A stretch of 48,887 nt of DNA, from contig CAMBKU010000012.1 of NCBI GenBank assembly GCA_945868305.1, forward strand, positions 1 to 48,887. Reading direction: 5' to 3'. The notes beneath the pieces were generated by a model. It saw only the letters and a program-made list of their open reading frames with translations. It made no database searches and was not told where the DNA came from. Both the position numbers and the translations under genes were made by a program. Positions 1-8,430 of the stretch are shown here, one piece after another. Position 1 is the stretch's first letter. The number at the start of each line of letters is the position of its first letter. The DNA comes from an uncultured Lachnospiraceae bacterium. GTDB lineage: Bacteria > Bacillota > Clostridia > Lachnospirales > Lachnospiraceae.

Positions 1-1200
1 AAGAAAATAAAGAATTATTTAATGCAGGAAGGGTATCTCACAGCTACTGGAACTACTAAATGGCAGGAGTCTACTATTAATCGTATCTTAAATAATCCAA
101 CATATATGGGTTATAATGCTTATGGCAAGTCGCAGGTTGTAGATTATTTAAGTCATGAAAAAGAGTATTGTACTGACTTGGATAAGTTGCAATTAGTAAA
201 AGGTGATTGGGAGCCTATTATCTCAGAGGAGATTTGGTATAAAGCTTTAGAAGAACGTGCCAAGCGTAAAGTTTCTATTAAAAAAGAAGATGGTTCTGTA
301 TCAAAATATGGTCAGCCAAGTGAAATGAATATGTGGTTACGAAAGTTACAATGTTCATGTGGTTGTGGTTTTCGTAGAAATATATGGAGACAGAATTCTC
401 TTTCTAAAGAAGCTATATTTGGATTTGAATGTTGGAATCAAGTAAATAATGGTTCAAAGAAAAATAGGGAGAAACTTGGATTATCTACTGAGGGTGCTTG
501 TAATGTAGGTCATTTACAAGAATGTAAATTAGATTTGATGGCAAAACGCATCTTTAAGATTATTTGGAAAGATAGGAAAGAAGCTATGAGACGTGCAATC
601 GAGATGATTACTGAGTGCAGTAAAACAACTATAGTTGACAACTCAGATAAGATTGCTTCATATAAGAAGAAAATTGCTACAGAAGAAGCAAGTCAGATTA
701 AGACAGTTGAATTAGTATCTAAAGGTCTTATTACTGAGTCTTTGCTTACAAAAGTGCTTTCAGAAAGCAGTGGTAGAATTGAACAGTATGAAAAGGCTAT
801 CAAAGAGTTAGCAACTAATAATAAAGATGATTTTGATAAGTCTAAAATGTTAAAATCTATTGAAGATGCATTTAGCACAATGATAGATTTTGATATACCA
901 ATAATTGATTACAATGTAATTGATAGATTTATCAAGAAGATTATTGTTCGAGAGGGTTCTGAATTTGTATGGATTTTAAATTTTAATACATTGATGAATA
1001 TGAAACCTATTGAACGTATAAATCATCTGTCAGAGGAGTATAAGAAAACTTTAGTAGTTGATACAAATTTTAGTATATTCTTAGAGTTTGAAATTGATGT
1101 TGACGATTGTGCCGAGTATATGAAAACGAGGGGCAGACGAATTAGAAAAGGTCAGTGGCAGCCTTTAAAGGTGAAAGTTGCTTTTGATTTAAATAATTGA
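1..1200 (+). CDS. Large serine recombinase, C-terminal part (5' end outside window)
   Basis: The reading frame is open from base 1, so the N-terminal catalytic resolvase domain with its active serine must lie upstream of the window. Visible are the Recombinase domain (W..STINRILNNPTYMGY, about residues 13-32 counted from the ATG at 22), a cysteine-rich zinc-ribbon region (CSCGCG near residue 112 and later Cys pairs) and a long charged coiled-coil segment, then a C-terminal domain. This is the layout of site-specific recombinases that move phages, ICEs and conjugative transposons. The gene is clearly AT-richer, with different codon use, than everything from 1648 onward, which supports recent transfer. 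It is last in its element and is followed by its own terminator. The family is secure; which element it moves cannot be seen. Confidence 0.9.
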   Translation, partial: KKIKNYLMQEGYLTATGTTKWQESTINRILNNPTYMGYNAYGKSQVVDYLSHEKEYCTDLDKLQLVKGDWEPIISEEIWYKALEERAKRKVSIKKEDGSVSKYGQPSEMNMWLRKLQCSCGCGFRRNIWRQNSLSKEAIFGFECWNQVNNGSKKNREKLGLSTEGACNVGHLQECKLDLMAKRIFKIIWKDRKEAMRRAIEMITECSKTTIVDNSDKIASYKKKIATEEASQIKTVELVSKGLITESLLTKVLSESSGRIEQYEKAIKELATNNKDDFDKSKMLKSIEDAFSTMIDFDIPIIDYNVIDRFIKKIIVREGSEFVWILNFNTLMNMKPIERINHLSEEYKKTLVVDTNFSIFLEFEIDVDDCAEYMKTRGRRIRKGQWQPLKVKVAFDLNN

Positions 1201-1212
1201 CTATGATACAAT

Positions 1213-1243
1213 GAGCCTATAAGTGAGTAGGCTCTATTTTTTT
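1213..1243 (+). terminator. Rho-independent terminator after the recombinase
   Basis: GAGCCTA (1213-1219) pairs perfectly with TAGGCTC (1228-1234), followed by a T-rich run. It lies 12 bases after the recombinase stop. Confidence 0.85.
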
Positions 1244-1312
1244 AAGCTTATTTATAAGTTATGAAGTTTTGTTTGATTTATATCATAGGGTTTCAATTTC
1301 AAACAAAACTAA

Positions 1313-1375
1313 ACGTCTGTTCGCATAGCAGAGCTACCGCCTGCACAGGCAGCGATTGCTGAGAAGCAAAATTAA
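1313..1375 (+). pseudogene. Possible 3' remnant of the gene interrupted by the mobile element / att junction
   Basis: A short in-frame stretch without a start codon reads TSVRIAELPPAQAAIAEKQN and ends in TAA at 1373-1375. It is markedly GC-richer than the AT-rich sequence on both sides. A strong terminator follows at 1415. Serine recombinases often insert inside genes, leaving the gene's 3' end beside the element's recombinase end, so this may be such a remnant. It contains a short dyad, GCCTG-CA-CAGGC (1339-1350), which could belong to an attachment site. I do not recognise the peptide. A chance reading frame is the alternative. Confidence 0.35.
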
Positions 1376-1414
1376 AAATAGACTCGTGTAATTTTTAGCA
1401 GAGTATAAAATAGG

Positions 1415-1457
1415 AACCCTTCATATCAATCAAAACAGTTGATATGAAGGGTTTTCC
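1415..1457 (+). terminator. Strong stem-loop terminator
   Basis: AACCCTTCATATCAA (1415-1429) pairs over all 15 bases with 1439-1453, with a 9-base loop and a short T run. No complete gene ends just upstream, which fits a host gene whose 5' part has been displaced by the mobile element. The rest of the 1201-1647 gap holds the TetR promoter and no other gene I can support. Confidence 0.8.
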
Positions 1458-1586
1458 TCTTTGAATGGAAAATCAGTTGAAAGGGAAGGATATGTTGGGA
1501 TATCACAATGAGCTTTTGATTGTGAATCCTTTTGGTTGTCTGGTCAGACATGTATGTGAGAGAGGAATTTTACTTGAAAACAGTGA

Positions 1587-1615
1587 TTGACAAAATTGAT
1601 ATAATATTATATCTT
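1587..1615 (+). promoter_or_regulatory. Promoter and palindromic operator of the TetR operon
   Basis: TTGACA at 1587-1592, then a 17-base spacer and TATCTT at 1610-1615. A perfect 16-base palindrome, GATATAATATTATATC (1598-1613), fills the spacer and overlaps the -10. This is the usual place for an autorepressor such as the TetR protein encoded 33 bases downstream. Flanking half sites AACAGTG (1579-1585) and CACTGTT (about 1625-1631) form a second, wider inverted repeat. Confidence 0.6.
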
Positions 1616-1647
1616 GATGTTAACACTGTTAATATTGAGGAGGAAAT

Positions 1648-2223
1648 ATGAAGAAATCATACCATCACGGTAATTTGAAACAAGAATTAATTGAAGCCGG
1701 AATTAAAATGGTACAGCAGGATGGAATAGAAAAGTTATCTTTAAGGAAACTGGCTTCTTATTGTGGAGTGAGTGAAGCGGCCCCTTATAATCATTTTGCA
1801 AATAAAGAAGAACTGCTTTCTGCCATGCAGGACTATGTGACAGAACAGCTTATGGACTGTTTAATGAAAGCGGTAGAGCATACGGATGAACCGGATTCTC
1901 CGGCTGCTATTTTAAATATGGGAAAGGCATATGTACTGTTTTTTATGGAATATCCGGAGTATTATTCCTTTTTATTTATGCAGCAATGTATCCATATAGA
2001 CTTGTCCATAGAGGAAAGCACGAAGAGTTTTTTACCATTTCAGTATTACAAAGATAAGGTATGTCAGGTATACCGAAAAGAAGGAGTTTCAGAGGAGAGA
2101 ATCAAATACGGTATCATTGCAATGTGGGCGAAGGTGCATGGTATGGCGGCGATTACCTCTATGAAGCATATTGTAAAAGACTTTGAATGGGAAGATGTGT
2201 TGGATAAGATACTGGTTGAATAG
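1648..2223 (+). CDS. TetR/AcrR family transcriptional regulator
   Basis: 191 residues. The N-terminal helix-turn-helix is typical (LSLRKLASYCGVSEAAPYNHF, roughly residues 30-50), followed by an all-helical ligand-binding and dimerisation domain resembling the TetR WHG-type C-terminal domain. The start follows GAGGAGG by a good spacing. It is expected to bind the palindrome in its own promoter and control itself and the hydrolase gene 36 bases downstream. The inducer is unknown; hydrophobic small molecules are common for the family. Confidence 0.9.
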   Translation: MKKSYHHGNLKQELIEAGIKMVQQDGIEKLSLRKLASYCGVSEAAPYNHFANKEELLSAMQDYVTEQLMDCLMKAVEHTDEPDSPAAILNMGKAYVLFFMEYPEYYSFLFMQQCIHIDLSIEESTKSFLPFQYYKDKVCQVYRKEGVSEERIKYGIIAMWAKVHGMAAITSMKHIVKDFEWEDVLDKILVE

Positions 2224-2259
2224 CATGGAAAGGTGAAGATAAGGAGGACGAATAAGAAA

Positions 2260-3405
2260 ATGTTGGTATCAAAAGTGCATGGAAAAAAGAGGAGGAGAAA
2301 AATCATGTGGATTGTTTTGGGAGTTATAGTAATTTGTCTGATTGCGGTTTGTTTGGTAGTTCTTCCGCCAAGTAAGGGAGAAATGACACCGTTTCTTGAT
2401 GAAGAAGGAAATAGAGTGGAGGGAAGTGTTTCTGAAAAGATTTTTATAGACATAAATGATACGACGCTTGGAATGTTTCTGGTAGCAAAGGATGAAACAA
2501 AGCCAGTTCTGCTTTTTTTAGGCGGTGGTCCGGGCATACCGGAATATTTTCTTGAAAAAGATTATCCTACCGGTCTGGAGGAAGAATTTGTCGTCTGCTA
2601 TTTAGAATATCGTGGGACATCTCTTTCATATAATTCCAAGATAGACGCAGAGAGTATGACAACAAAACAATACATAGAGGATGTAGTTGCGGTAACGAAA
2701 TATTTGAGTGAACGTTTCGGAAAGGAAAAGATATATCTCATGGGACATTCCTTCGGAACCTATATCGGACTGAATACCGTATATTTGCATCCGGAGCTGT
2801 ACCATGCGTATATTGCTATGTCACAGCTTAGTAATCAAAAGGAGTCAGAGTTTTTGGCATATGATTATATGATAGAGCGGTATAAAATGGCAGGAAATAT
2901 GAAAAAGGTAAGGCAATTTGAGAAATATCCTATCAAGGAATCGGATGAGGTATATGAAGCATATTTTACGTCGATGCTTCGTGATTCTTCCATGCATGAA
3001 CTGGGGATCGGAACGGCGAGGAACATGGATTCTGTCTTGACAGGTATCGTTCTGCCGTCTTTAAGATGCAGTGTTTATTCGCCTATGGAACGAATCAATA
3101 TATATAGAGGTAAGTTATTTGCTCAGAACACGCAGGTAGCACATGACGCATGGAACTTTAATTCCTTTGATGAAATCAAGGAAATTCAAATACCGATTTA
3201 CTTTCTGGCTGGTAAGTATGACTATACATGCTGCTATTCACTTCAAAAGGAGTATTATGAGCAGATACAGGCACCGGTAAAGGGATTTTATACCTTTGAA
3301 AATTCAGCACACAGTCCTTTATTTGAAGAACCGCAAAGGGGATTGGAAATCTTGAACAGTGATGTTAAAAACGGGACAATTCGACTAAGTGATACATTGA
3401 AATAA
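2260..3405 (+). CDS. Membrane-anchored alpha/beta hydrolase (S33-like)
   Basis: An alpha/beta-hydrolase fold protein of about 380 residues. An N-terminal basic stretch (KKRRRK) and one hydrophobic helix (WIVLGVIVICLIAVCLVVL) anchor it, with the catalytic part probably outside the cell. The nucleophile elbow is GHSFGTY; an oxyanion-type GGGPG lies earlier (LFLGGGPGIPEYF), as in proline iminopeptidase-like S33 enzymes; likely acid Asp in GKYDYT and His in SAHSPLF. The start is uncertain: ATG 2260 (AGGAGG 12 bases upstream) or ATG 2305, which has GGAGGAG at 7 bases but would lose the basic stretch. GTG 2233 is unlikely. Probably co-transcribed with the TetR gene. Substrate unknown. Confidence 0.85.
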   Translation: MLVSKVHGKKRRRKIMWIVLGVIVICLIAVCLVVLPPSKGEMTPFLDEEGNRVEGSVSEKIFIDINDTTLGMFLVAKDETKPVLLFLGGGPGIPEYFLEKDYPTGLEEEFVVCYLEYRGTSLSYNSKIDAESMTTKQYIEDVVAVTKYLSERFGKEKIYLMGHSFGTYIGLNTVYLHPELYHAYIAMSQLSNQKESEFLAYDYMIERYKMAGNMKKVRQFEKYPIKESDEVYEAYFTSMLRDSSMHELGIGTARNMDSVLTGIVLPSLRCSVYSPMERINIYRGKLFAQNTQVAHDAWNFNSFDEIKEIQIPIYFLAGKYDYTCCYSLQKEYYEQIQAPVKGFYTFENSAHSPLFEEPQRGLEILNSDVKNGTIRLSDTLK

Positions 3406-3448
3406 TTTTCAGAATCTTTGCGCGGCTTTGGTAAAAAGTGAGTTTTGA

Positions 3449-3477
3449 TTGATATTCAACGGAAAATCGTTTATAAT
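3449..3477 (+). promoter_or_regulatory. Promoter of the chemosensory block
   Basis: TTGATA at 3449-3454, 17-base spacer, perfect TATAAT at 3472-3477, about 55 bases before the hydrogenase-like receptor gene. Confidence 0.7.
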
Positions 3478-3532
3478 TTTATGTTAGGAGAGTGAAAATA
3501 CTAGACGATACATATGAGGAGGAAAAAATGTT

Positions 3533-5470
3533 ATGGGTGAAACAGAACATAAATCTTTAGTGTATACAAATGAGAAATGTCAAGGCTGTAATCGATGCAT
3601 TTCGGTTTGCCCGGTTCTGACGGCAAACTATTCTGTAAAAACTGAGGGGGAACAACGGATTGCAGTGCATGGAGAGAACTGTATTAACTGTGGCGCATGT
3701 TTTGATGCATGTGAGCATCAGGCGAGAAGTTTTATAGACGATACAGAACAGTTTTTTGCAGATTTAAAAAAAGGAGAACAGATTTCTGTTCTGATTGCAC
3801 CGGCTTTTGCGGCAAATTATCCGGAAGAATATGCTACAGTACTTGGAGGATTAAAAAAGCTTGGTATAAATCACCTGATCAGTGTCAGTTTTGGCGCCGA
3901 CATCACAACCTGGGGGTACATTAATTACATTTCCAAACATAAATTTAAAGGTGGGATTTCACAGCCTTGTCCGGCGGTGGTGAATTATGTCGAACATTAT
4001 ACACCAGAACTCATACCAAATCTGATTCCGATACAGAGTCCGCTCATGTGTACAGCGATTTATGCGAAAAAATATATGAAAATTACGGATAAACTTGCAT
4101 TTATCAGTCCCTGCATTGCAAAAAAATCGGAAATAAGTGATCCAAACACATATGGTTATGTTTCCTATAATTTAACTTTTGAGCATTTCATGAAGTATGT
4201 GAGAGAACATCAGATTGTCGGTGCTGATGCAAAAGATGAAATTGAGTACGGACTGGGCTCTATTTATCCAATGCCGGGAGGATTAAAGGAAAATGTATAT
4301 TGGTTTTGCGGAGAAGAAGTTTTTATCCGTCAGGTAGAAGGAGAAAAGCATGCATACAGATTTTTGCAGGACTACAAGGAGAGAATTCAAAAGAGCAAAT
4401 CACTTCCTTTTATGGTAGATATTCTGAATTGTGACAAAGGGTGTATTTATGGAACAGGAATTGAACGGGAAAAACTGGCTTCCGAGGATACCTATTATCA
4501 GCTTCAGGAAATAAAAAGGCAGTGTAAGAAGAATCATGCGCTGACTCCGTTTTCTAAGCACCTTTCTCCAAAGCAGAGATTAAGACTTTTGAACTTGAAA
4601 TTCGCAAAGCTGGATTTGAAGGATTTTATGCGTAGCTATACTGACAAATCTGATATGGTATCTGTTCGTGTGCCGGGCAAAGCAGAATTGGAAAGTGTAT
4701 TTGAGCGCATGAAAAAGACAGACAAGGCGGATCGTACAATCAACTGTGGAGCTTGTGGATACAGTAATTGTGAGGAAATGGCAACAGCGATTTATAATGG
4801 CTGCAATACACCGGAAAACTGTGTTCATTATATCAAGAATGAGATGCTGATTTTTTCCGGAAGACTGGAGGAACAGAATCGTGAAATGATTAAAAGAAAT
4901 GAGGAAATTTCAAGATTTATCGCAGAGGATTTTGAGGCATTGAATCGTTCCATTGATGAGATGCTACGGGGAAATAGTATCAACGCAGAGGAAAGCACGG
5001 CCATCAGTGATGCTATGGTGAAAATTTCGGAATTTTGTGATACCTTAAATACTTCTTTTACAGGGATTGAGACGTTGCTGCAGAGCCTTGAAAAGAATAA
5101 TGACAGCATTACCAGAATAGCGAAGCAGACACATCTTTTATCCTTAAATGCTGCAGTGGAGGCATCCAGAAGTGGTGAAGCAGGAAGGGGATTCTCAGTA
5201 GTTGCGGATGAAATCAGAGATTTGGCGCATTCCAGTCATGCAATGGCGGATGAAAGTAATCTTAATCGGACGGAAATTGTAAAGGCAATCAAAAATCTGA
5301 TGGAAGAAACCATAGAACTTACAAGGGATATAACAGATATCAATGACAGGCTTACCAATCTGGCGGCAAGTACGGAAGAAATTGTGGCAGAAGCAGATGT
5401 TGTGAAAAATATTTCTGTTAATGTGAAAGACAAATTAGAGGAATTGAATGAGAATGAAAGCGTATCTTAG
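3533..5470 (+). CDS. Soluble FeFe-hydrogenase-like chemoreceptor
   Basis: 645 residues, no membrane segment. Order: two ferredoxin-type 4Fe-4S motifs (Cys16/19/22/26 and Cys50/53/56/60); an FeFe-hydrogenase H-cluster-like domain (about 85-370); a CxxC..C Fe-S domain of the RnfB/CdhD type ([10 protein letters not shown], about 400-430); and a short methyl-accepting signalling hairpin with the tip motif ([20 protein letters not shown], about 535-555). The four cysteines expected to hold the cubane half of an H-cluster are present: Cys146 (SQPCPA), Cys194 (SPCIAKKSE), Cys300 and Cys304 (NCDKGC). The neighbouring proton-relay Cys of catalytic hydrogenases is Pro145, as expected for a sensor rather than a turnover enzyme. 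It heads the Che block, so signalling through the local CheW/CheA is likely. Sensing H2, redox state or CO is inference. Confidence 0.85.
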   Translation: MGETEHKSLVYTNEKCQGCNRCISVCPVLTANYSVKTEGEQRIAVHGENCINCGACFDACEHQARSFIDDTEQFFADLKKGEQISVLIAPAFAANYPEEYATVLGGLKKLGINHLISVSFGADITTWGYINYISKHKFKGGISQPCPAVVNYVEHYTPELIPNLIPIQSPLMCTAIYAKKYMKITDKLAFISPCIAKKSEISDPNTYGYVSYNLTFEHFMKYVREHQIVGADAKDEIEYGLGSIYPMPGGLKENVYWFCGEEVFIRQVEGEKHAYRFLQDYKERIQKSKSLPFMVDILNCDKGCIYGTGIEREKLASEDTYYQLQEIKRQCKKNHALTPFSKHLSPKQRLRLLNLKFAKLDLKDFMRSYTDKSDMVSVRVPGKAELESVFERMKKTDKADRTINCGACGYSNCEEMATAIYNGCNTPENCVHYIKNEMLIFSGRLEEQNREMIKRNEEISRFIAEDFEALNRSIDEMLRGNSINAEESTAISDAMVKISEFCDTLNTSFTGIETLLQSLEKNNDSITRIAKQTHLLSLNAAVEASRSGEAGRGFSVVADEIRDLAHSSHAMADESNLNRTEIVKAIKNLMEETIELTRDITDINDRLTNLAASTEEIVAEADVVKNISVNVKDKLEELNENESVS

Positions 5471-5529
5471 AACAAATGGAAGAATTTGATAAAAAATAGA
5501 CAAAAAAAGGCATAAATTACGCAAAAAGC

Positions 5530-5558
5530 TTGAAAATAATGGCAAAATAACCTATAAT
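5530..5558 (+). promoter_or_regulatory. Promoter of an untranslated leader or small RNA
   Basis: TTGAAA (5530-5535), 17-base spacer, perfect TATAAT (5553-5558). A transcript from here would run about 290 bases before the next gene, through the complementary segments described at 5627-5792. Confidence 0.65.
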
Positions 5559-5626
5559 CTAGTAGTAGGATATAGTGATATTGAATAAAAAGACAAAAAA
5601 TACACATGAAAAATAAGCAAAATGCT

Positions 5627-5792
5627 AATTGGAGATACCCGCAGAAGTTACTTCCAGGTTTGTTAAGTAAAGATGCAGTGAAAAAGTCGTAAATAAAAAG
5701 TAAAAAAATAAAAACAAAAAGAGAATATTTTTGTTGAAAAGGAAAGAATCTCCAATTGCGTAGGAAAAATTCTGAGTAGTTGGAGATTCTTT
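5627..5792 (+). promoter_or_regulatory. Candidate attenuator-like switch leader
   Basis: Three segments are complementary in competing ways. AATTGGAGAT (5627-5636) pairs perfectly over 10 bases with ATCTCCAATT (5748-5757). That middle segment also belongs to a 13-base perfect stem, AAAGAATCTCCAA (5743-5755) with TTGGAGATTCTTT (5780-5792). Both helices cannot form together. The distal hairpin has no good T run on the plus strand, so it need not terminate transcription. I do not recognise a riboswitch class. The 391-base gap 5471-5861 otherwise holds only AT-rich sequence and two promoters. Confidence 0.45.
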
Positions 5793-5812
5793 GCGTATAT
5801 TTGAACGAATAC

Positions 5813-5841
5813 TTGCAAAATTCAGACAAATCTTCTATAAT
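5813..5841 (+). promoter_or_regulatory. Promoter just upstream of the PAS histidine kinase
   Basis: TTGCAA (5813-5818), 17-base spacer, TATAAT (5836-5841). It leaves a leader of only about 15 bases carrying GGAGGAG before the ATG at 5862, giving the kinase a short transcript independent of the long leader. Confidence 0.65.
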
Positions 5842-5861
5842 CCAAGAATGGAGGAGTTTTT

Positions 5862-7304
5862 ATGGAAACGGGTGAAGAAAGGATAGAAGAAGTAGCAGAA
5901 GGATGGCTTTCCCTGGATGATGCATTGGAGATGGTGTTACTGTTTGATGAAAAGGGAAACATTGTTTATGCAAATTCCGCAGCTAAAAAAAAGCTGGAAT
6001 ATGGGGAGGAGTTATGCGGTATACATATCAGTGAAATTTTTCCAAATTCTTTTCATGCTATAGAGAACGGTTTTCAGACAGAATATGAATTTGGAGAGAA
6101 GAGGCAGGAACTGATGGCATACAGAAGGAATCGTACCTGCTTTTGCGCTGAGGTGAAAATCCTTAAGAGGCAGAAAAGTAAAAAAATGTATGTCTGCATG
6201 GCAAACGATACATCAAAGCGGGATTTCCTGGAAAAAGAGATTGCAAATGTGGAACGAAAGGCGGAGCAGGCACAAAAAGTAAAGTCCGAATTTGTTGCAA
6301 ATATCACGCATGAATTGAGAACACCTGTAAATGGAATCCTGGGAAATACGAAGGAACTGTTAGAACTGGAAAAAGAGGAAAAAAAATTAAAGATTCTTCG
6401 GCTGATTGAACGTGGTTGTAAGGATATGAATGGTATCATCAATAATATTCTGGATTTTTCAAAGCTGGAGGCAGGGAAATTTACTTTAGAGCCACAGAAA
6501 TTTCATTTTCGGAATATGATGGATTATGTGAAAGCGAATCATATCCATAAAATAACAGAAAAAGGATTGGAATTTTTTATGACGATATCTCCCGAAATCC
6601 CGGAATACCTAATTGGTGATGAACTCAGAATCGTGCAGATATTGAATAATCTTTTATCGAACGCCTATAAGTTTACAGCAGTCGGGAAGATAGCGGTGGA
6701 GGTTGTAAAGACTGCACAGGTAAATAACCGGATGGAATTGTTCTTTTTGGTGACAGATTCCGGAATCGGAATCGATAAGGCGGATCAGGATAAACTGTTC
6801 AAGAGTTTTTCTCAAGTGGATGCTTCTATTTCAAGAAAATATGGAGGAACCGGACTGGGACTGAATATCTGTAAACAGCTTGTGGAACTGATGGGAGGCA
6901 GTATTAGTGTAGATAGTGCAAAAGATAAAGGTTCTGTGTTTTCTTTTTCAATTTGGATTGAACTGCCGGAGGAAGAAATGTCAGAGGCATCAGCAAATGT
7001 AGATTACCATATGGCATTGGGACAGAGGATGAGTTTACATCAGAATGGAAATGAAGCGGAGGCAAGAAATTATGGAACGGCGGAGAATCTGGAAGAAATT
7101 AAAAATAAAATGTCGAAGTTTATTCTCAGTGTGGAGATGGAAAACTGGGAAAAAGCTGAAATGTTTGCAGATGTGATAAAACAGTTGACGGCAGAAGCAC
7201 CCAAGGAAATAAAAAATGTTGTGCTGAAACTTAAAATGGCAGTACAAAAAGAGGATTATAACAAGGTACAGACCGCATTTGAGGCGTTGCAGGCTTTGCT
7301 TTAG
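5862..7304 (+). CDS. Cytoplasmic PAS sensor histidine kinase
   Basis: 480 residues without membrane segments. A PAS domain (about 18-120; LLFDEKGNIVYANSAAKKKL) is followed by a coiled coil and the HisKA phosphoacceptor helix (NITHELRTP, His150). The HATPase domain has its N box (NLLSNAYKFT), G1 box (DSGIGID) and G2 box (GGTGLGL). There is no receiver domain of its own. A helical C-terminal tail of about 75 residues (405-480) resembles the tails of the kinases at 14832 and 34172. The start follows GGAGGAG by 5 bases. The next gene is a receiver protein 19 bases downstream, a likely partner. Confidence 0.9.
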   Translation: METGEERIEEVAEGWLSLDDALEMVLLFDEKGNIVYANSAAKKKLEYGEELCGIHISEIFPNSFHAIENGFQTEYEFGEKRQELMAYRRNRTCFCAEVKILKRQKSKKMYVCMANDTSKRDFLEKEIANVERKAEQAQKVKSEFVANITHELRTPVNGILGNTKELLELEKEEKKLKILRLIERGCKDMNGIINNILDFSKLEAGKFTLEPQKFHFRNMMDYVKANHIHKITEKGLEFFMTISPEIPEYLIGDELRIVQILNNLLSNAYKFTAVGKIAVEVVKTAQVNNRMELFFLVTDSGIGIDKADQDKLFKSFSQVDASISRKYGGTGLGLNICKQLVELMGGSISVDSAKDKGSVFSFSIWIELPEEEMSEASANVDYHMALGQRMSLHQNGNEAEARNYGTAENLEEIKNKMSKFILSVEMENWEKAEMFADVIKQLTAEAPKEIKNVVLKLKMAVQKEDYNKVQTAFEALQALL

Positions 7305-7323
7305 TCTGTTAGGAGGGAAGTAT

Positions 7324-8391
7324 ATGGACGACGGAATCAGAGAAAAGGTGCGTATATTAATTGTAGATGATGTGGAAGCAAACCGTTTTATTTTAAAGAA
7401 TATTATCGTGGATATGGGGTATCAGCCGGTTTTAGCTGAAAATGGCGTGCAGGCGCTTAAAATATTTCCAATCTGTCATCCACAGTTGATTCTGTTAGAT
7501 GTTTCTATGCCGGAGATGGATGGGTATGAATTTTGTAAGATTATGAAAAGTAATGCTGATTCCAGAGATGTTCCAATCATATTTATTTCAGCTTTTGATG
7601 ATGAAAGTGATATTGAAAAAGGATTTTCTGCGGGAGGCGAAGACTATATCACGAGACCATTTATTCCGGCAGAAATAAAGGCGAGAATCGGGATTCATCT
7701 GAAGCTTTATGATACCAAACAAAAGTTGGTAGAGAGCAATCGAAAGCTGCAAATGGTGGTGAGTGAACAGCTAAAACAGATTGAACAGGAGAAAAAGGCG
7801 GTTCTTTATGCACTTGCCAATGTTGCGAGAGAAAATTCCTTTTATGATGAACGACATCTGGAAAGACTGCAATATAACTGTAGAATTCTTGCACAGGCCA
7901 TGCAACTTTGCGAACTGTATGAACATATTATTTCCGATACTTTTATAGAGGCATTGGAGTTATCGGCTCCCTTGTGTGATGTGGGTAATGTGGCGGTTCC
8001 GATAGAAATACTCAAGAAAAATTCGCATCTGACGGAAGGCGAAATGAATATTATGAAAACGCATACAACGATTGGGGCGAAAATACTACAGGACATCAGC
8101 GCTACCGGTGATTATAACGATTTTATTCAGGTGGCAGTGGATGTTGCACGTTATCATCACGAAAATTGGGATGGAAGCGGCTATCCGAGTGGAATGAAGG
8201 GAGAGGAGATTCCACTTTCGGCACAGATTGTAGCTTTGGTGAGTACCTACTGTGCATTGACAGAGAGGCGGACTTACCGTGAACCATACAGCCAGGAGGA
8301 GTCGTTGGAAATTATGGAGTCGGATGCGGGAAGCAAGTTTAATGTGGATATGTTTCAGATATTTAAGAAAATAGCGCGTCAGCTCCATTGA
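7324..8391 (+). CDS. Receiver protein with degenerate HD-GYP domain
   Basis: 355 residues from ATG 7324 (AGGAGG 7 bases upstream); an ATG at 7279 in the same frame would extend into the kinase gene and has no such site. The receiver has the acidic pair (IVDDVE), phosphoacceptor Asp59 (LLDVSMP) and Ser in FISAF, but YITRPF carries Arg where Lys is usual. The second half is an HD-GYP fold with the GYP motif kept (HHENWDGSGYP), while the HD motif reads LCDVGN instead of LHDIGK (His to Cys218, Lys to Asn) and the late metal-ligand Asp region reads VSTYCAL rather than VDxYDAL. Phosphodiesterase activity is therefore doubtful. A c-di-GMP-binding or protein-contact role under phosphorylation control is plausible. 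Confidence 0.88.
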   Translation: MDDGIREKVRILIVDDVEANRFILKNIIVDMGYQPVLAENGVQALKIFPICHPQLILLDVSMPEMDGYEFCKIMKSNADSRDVPIIFISAFDDESDIEKGFSAGGEDYITRPFIPAEIKARIGIHLKLYDTKQKLVESNRKLQMVVSEQLKQIEQEKKAVLYALANVARENSFYDERHLERLQYNCRILAQAMQLCELYEHIISDTFIEALELSAPLCDVGNVAVPIEILKKNSHLTEGEMNIMKTHTTIGAKILQDISATGDYNDFIQVAVDVARYHHENWDGSGYPSGMKGEEIPLSAQIVALVSTYCALTERRTYREPYSQEESLEIMESDAGSKFNVDMFQIFKKIARQLH

Positions 8392-8430
8392 CAGGAAAGT
8401 GGTGCAGACAAAAGAAATGGGGCATGCGAT

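Noticed and set aside
3533-5470. Annotation as a catalytic FeFe hydrogenase
   Set aside because: The proton-relay Cys is Pro and the protein ends in a chemoreceptor hairpin, so a sensor role is better supported.
5565-5800. c-di-GMP (GEMM) riboswitch in the kinase leader
   Set aside because: The leader has none of the conserved GEMM-I or GEMM-II core sequences I could recognise; it is reported only as an unclassified switch-like leader.
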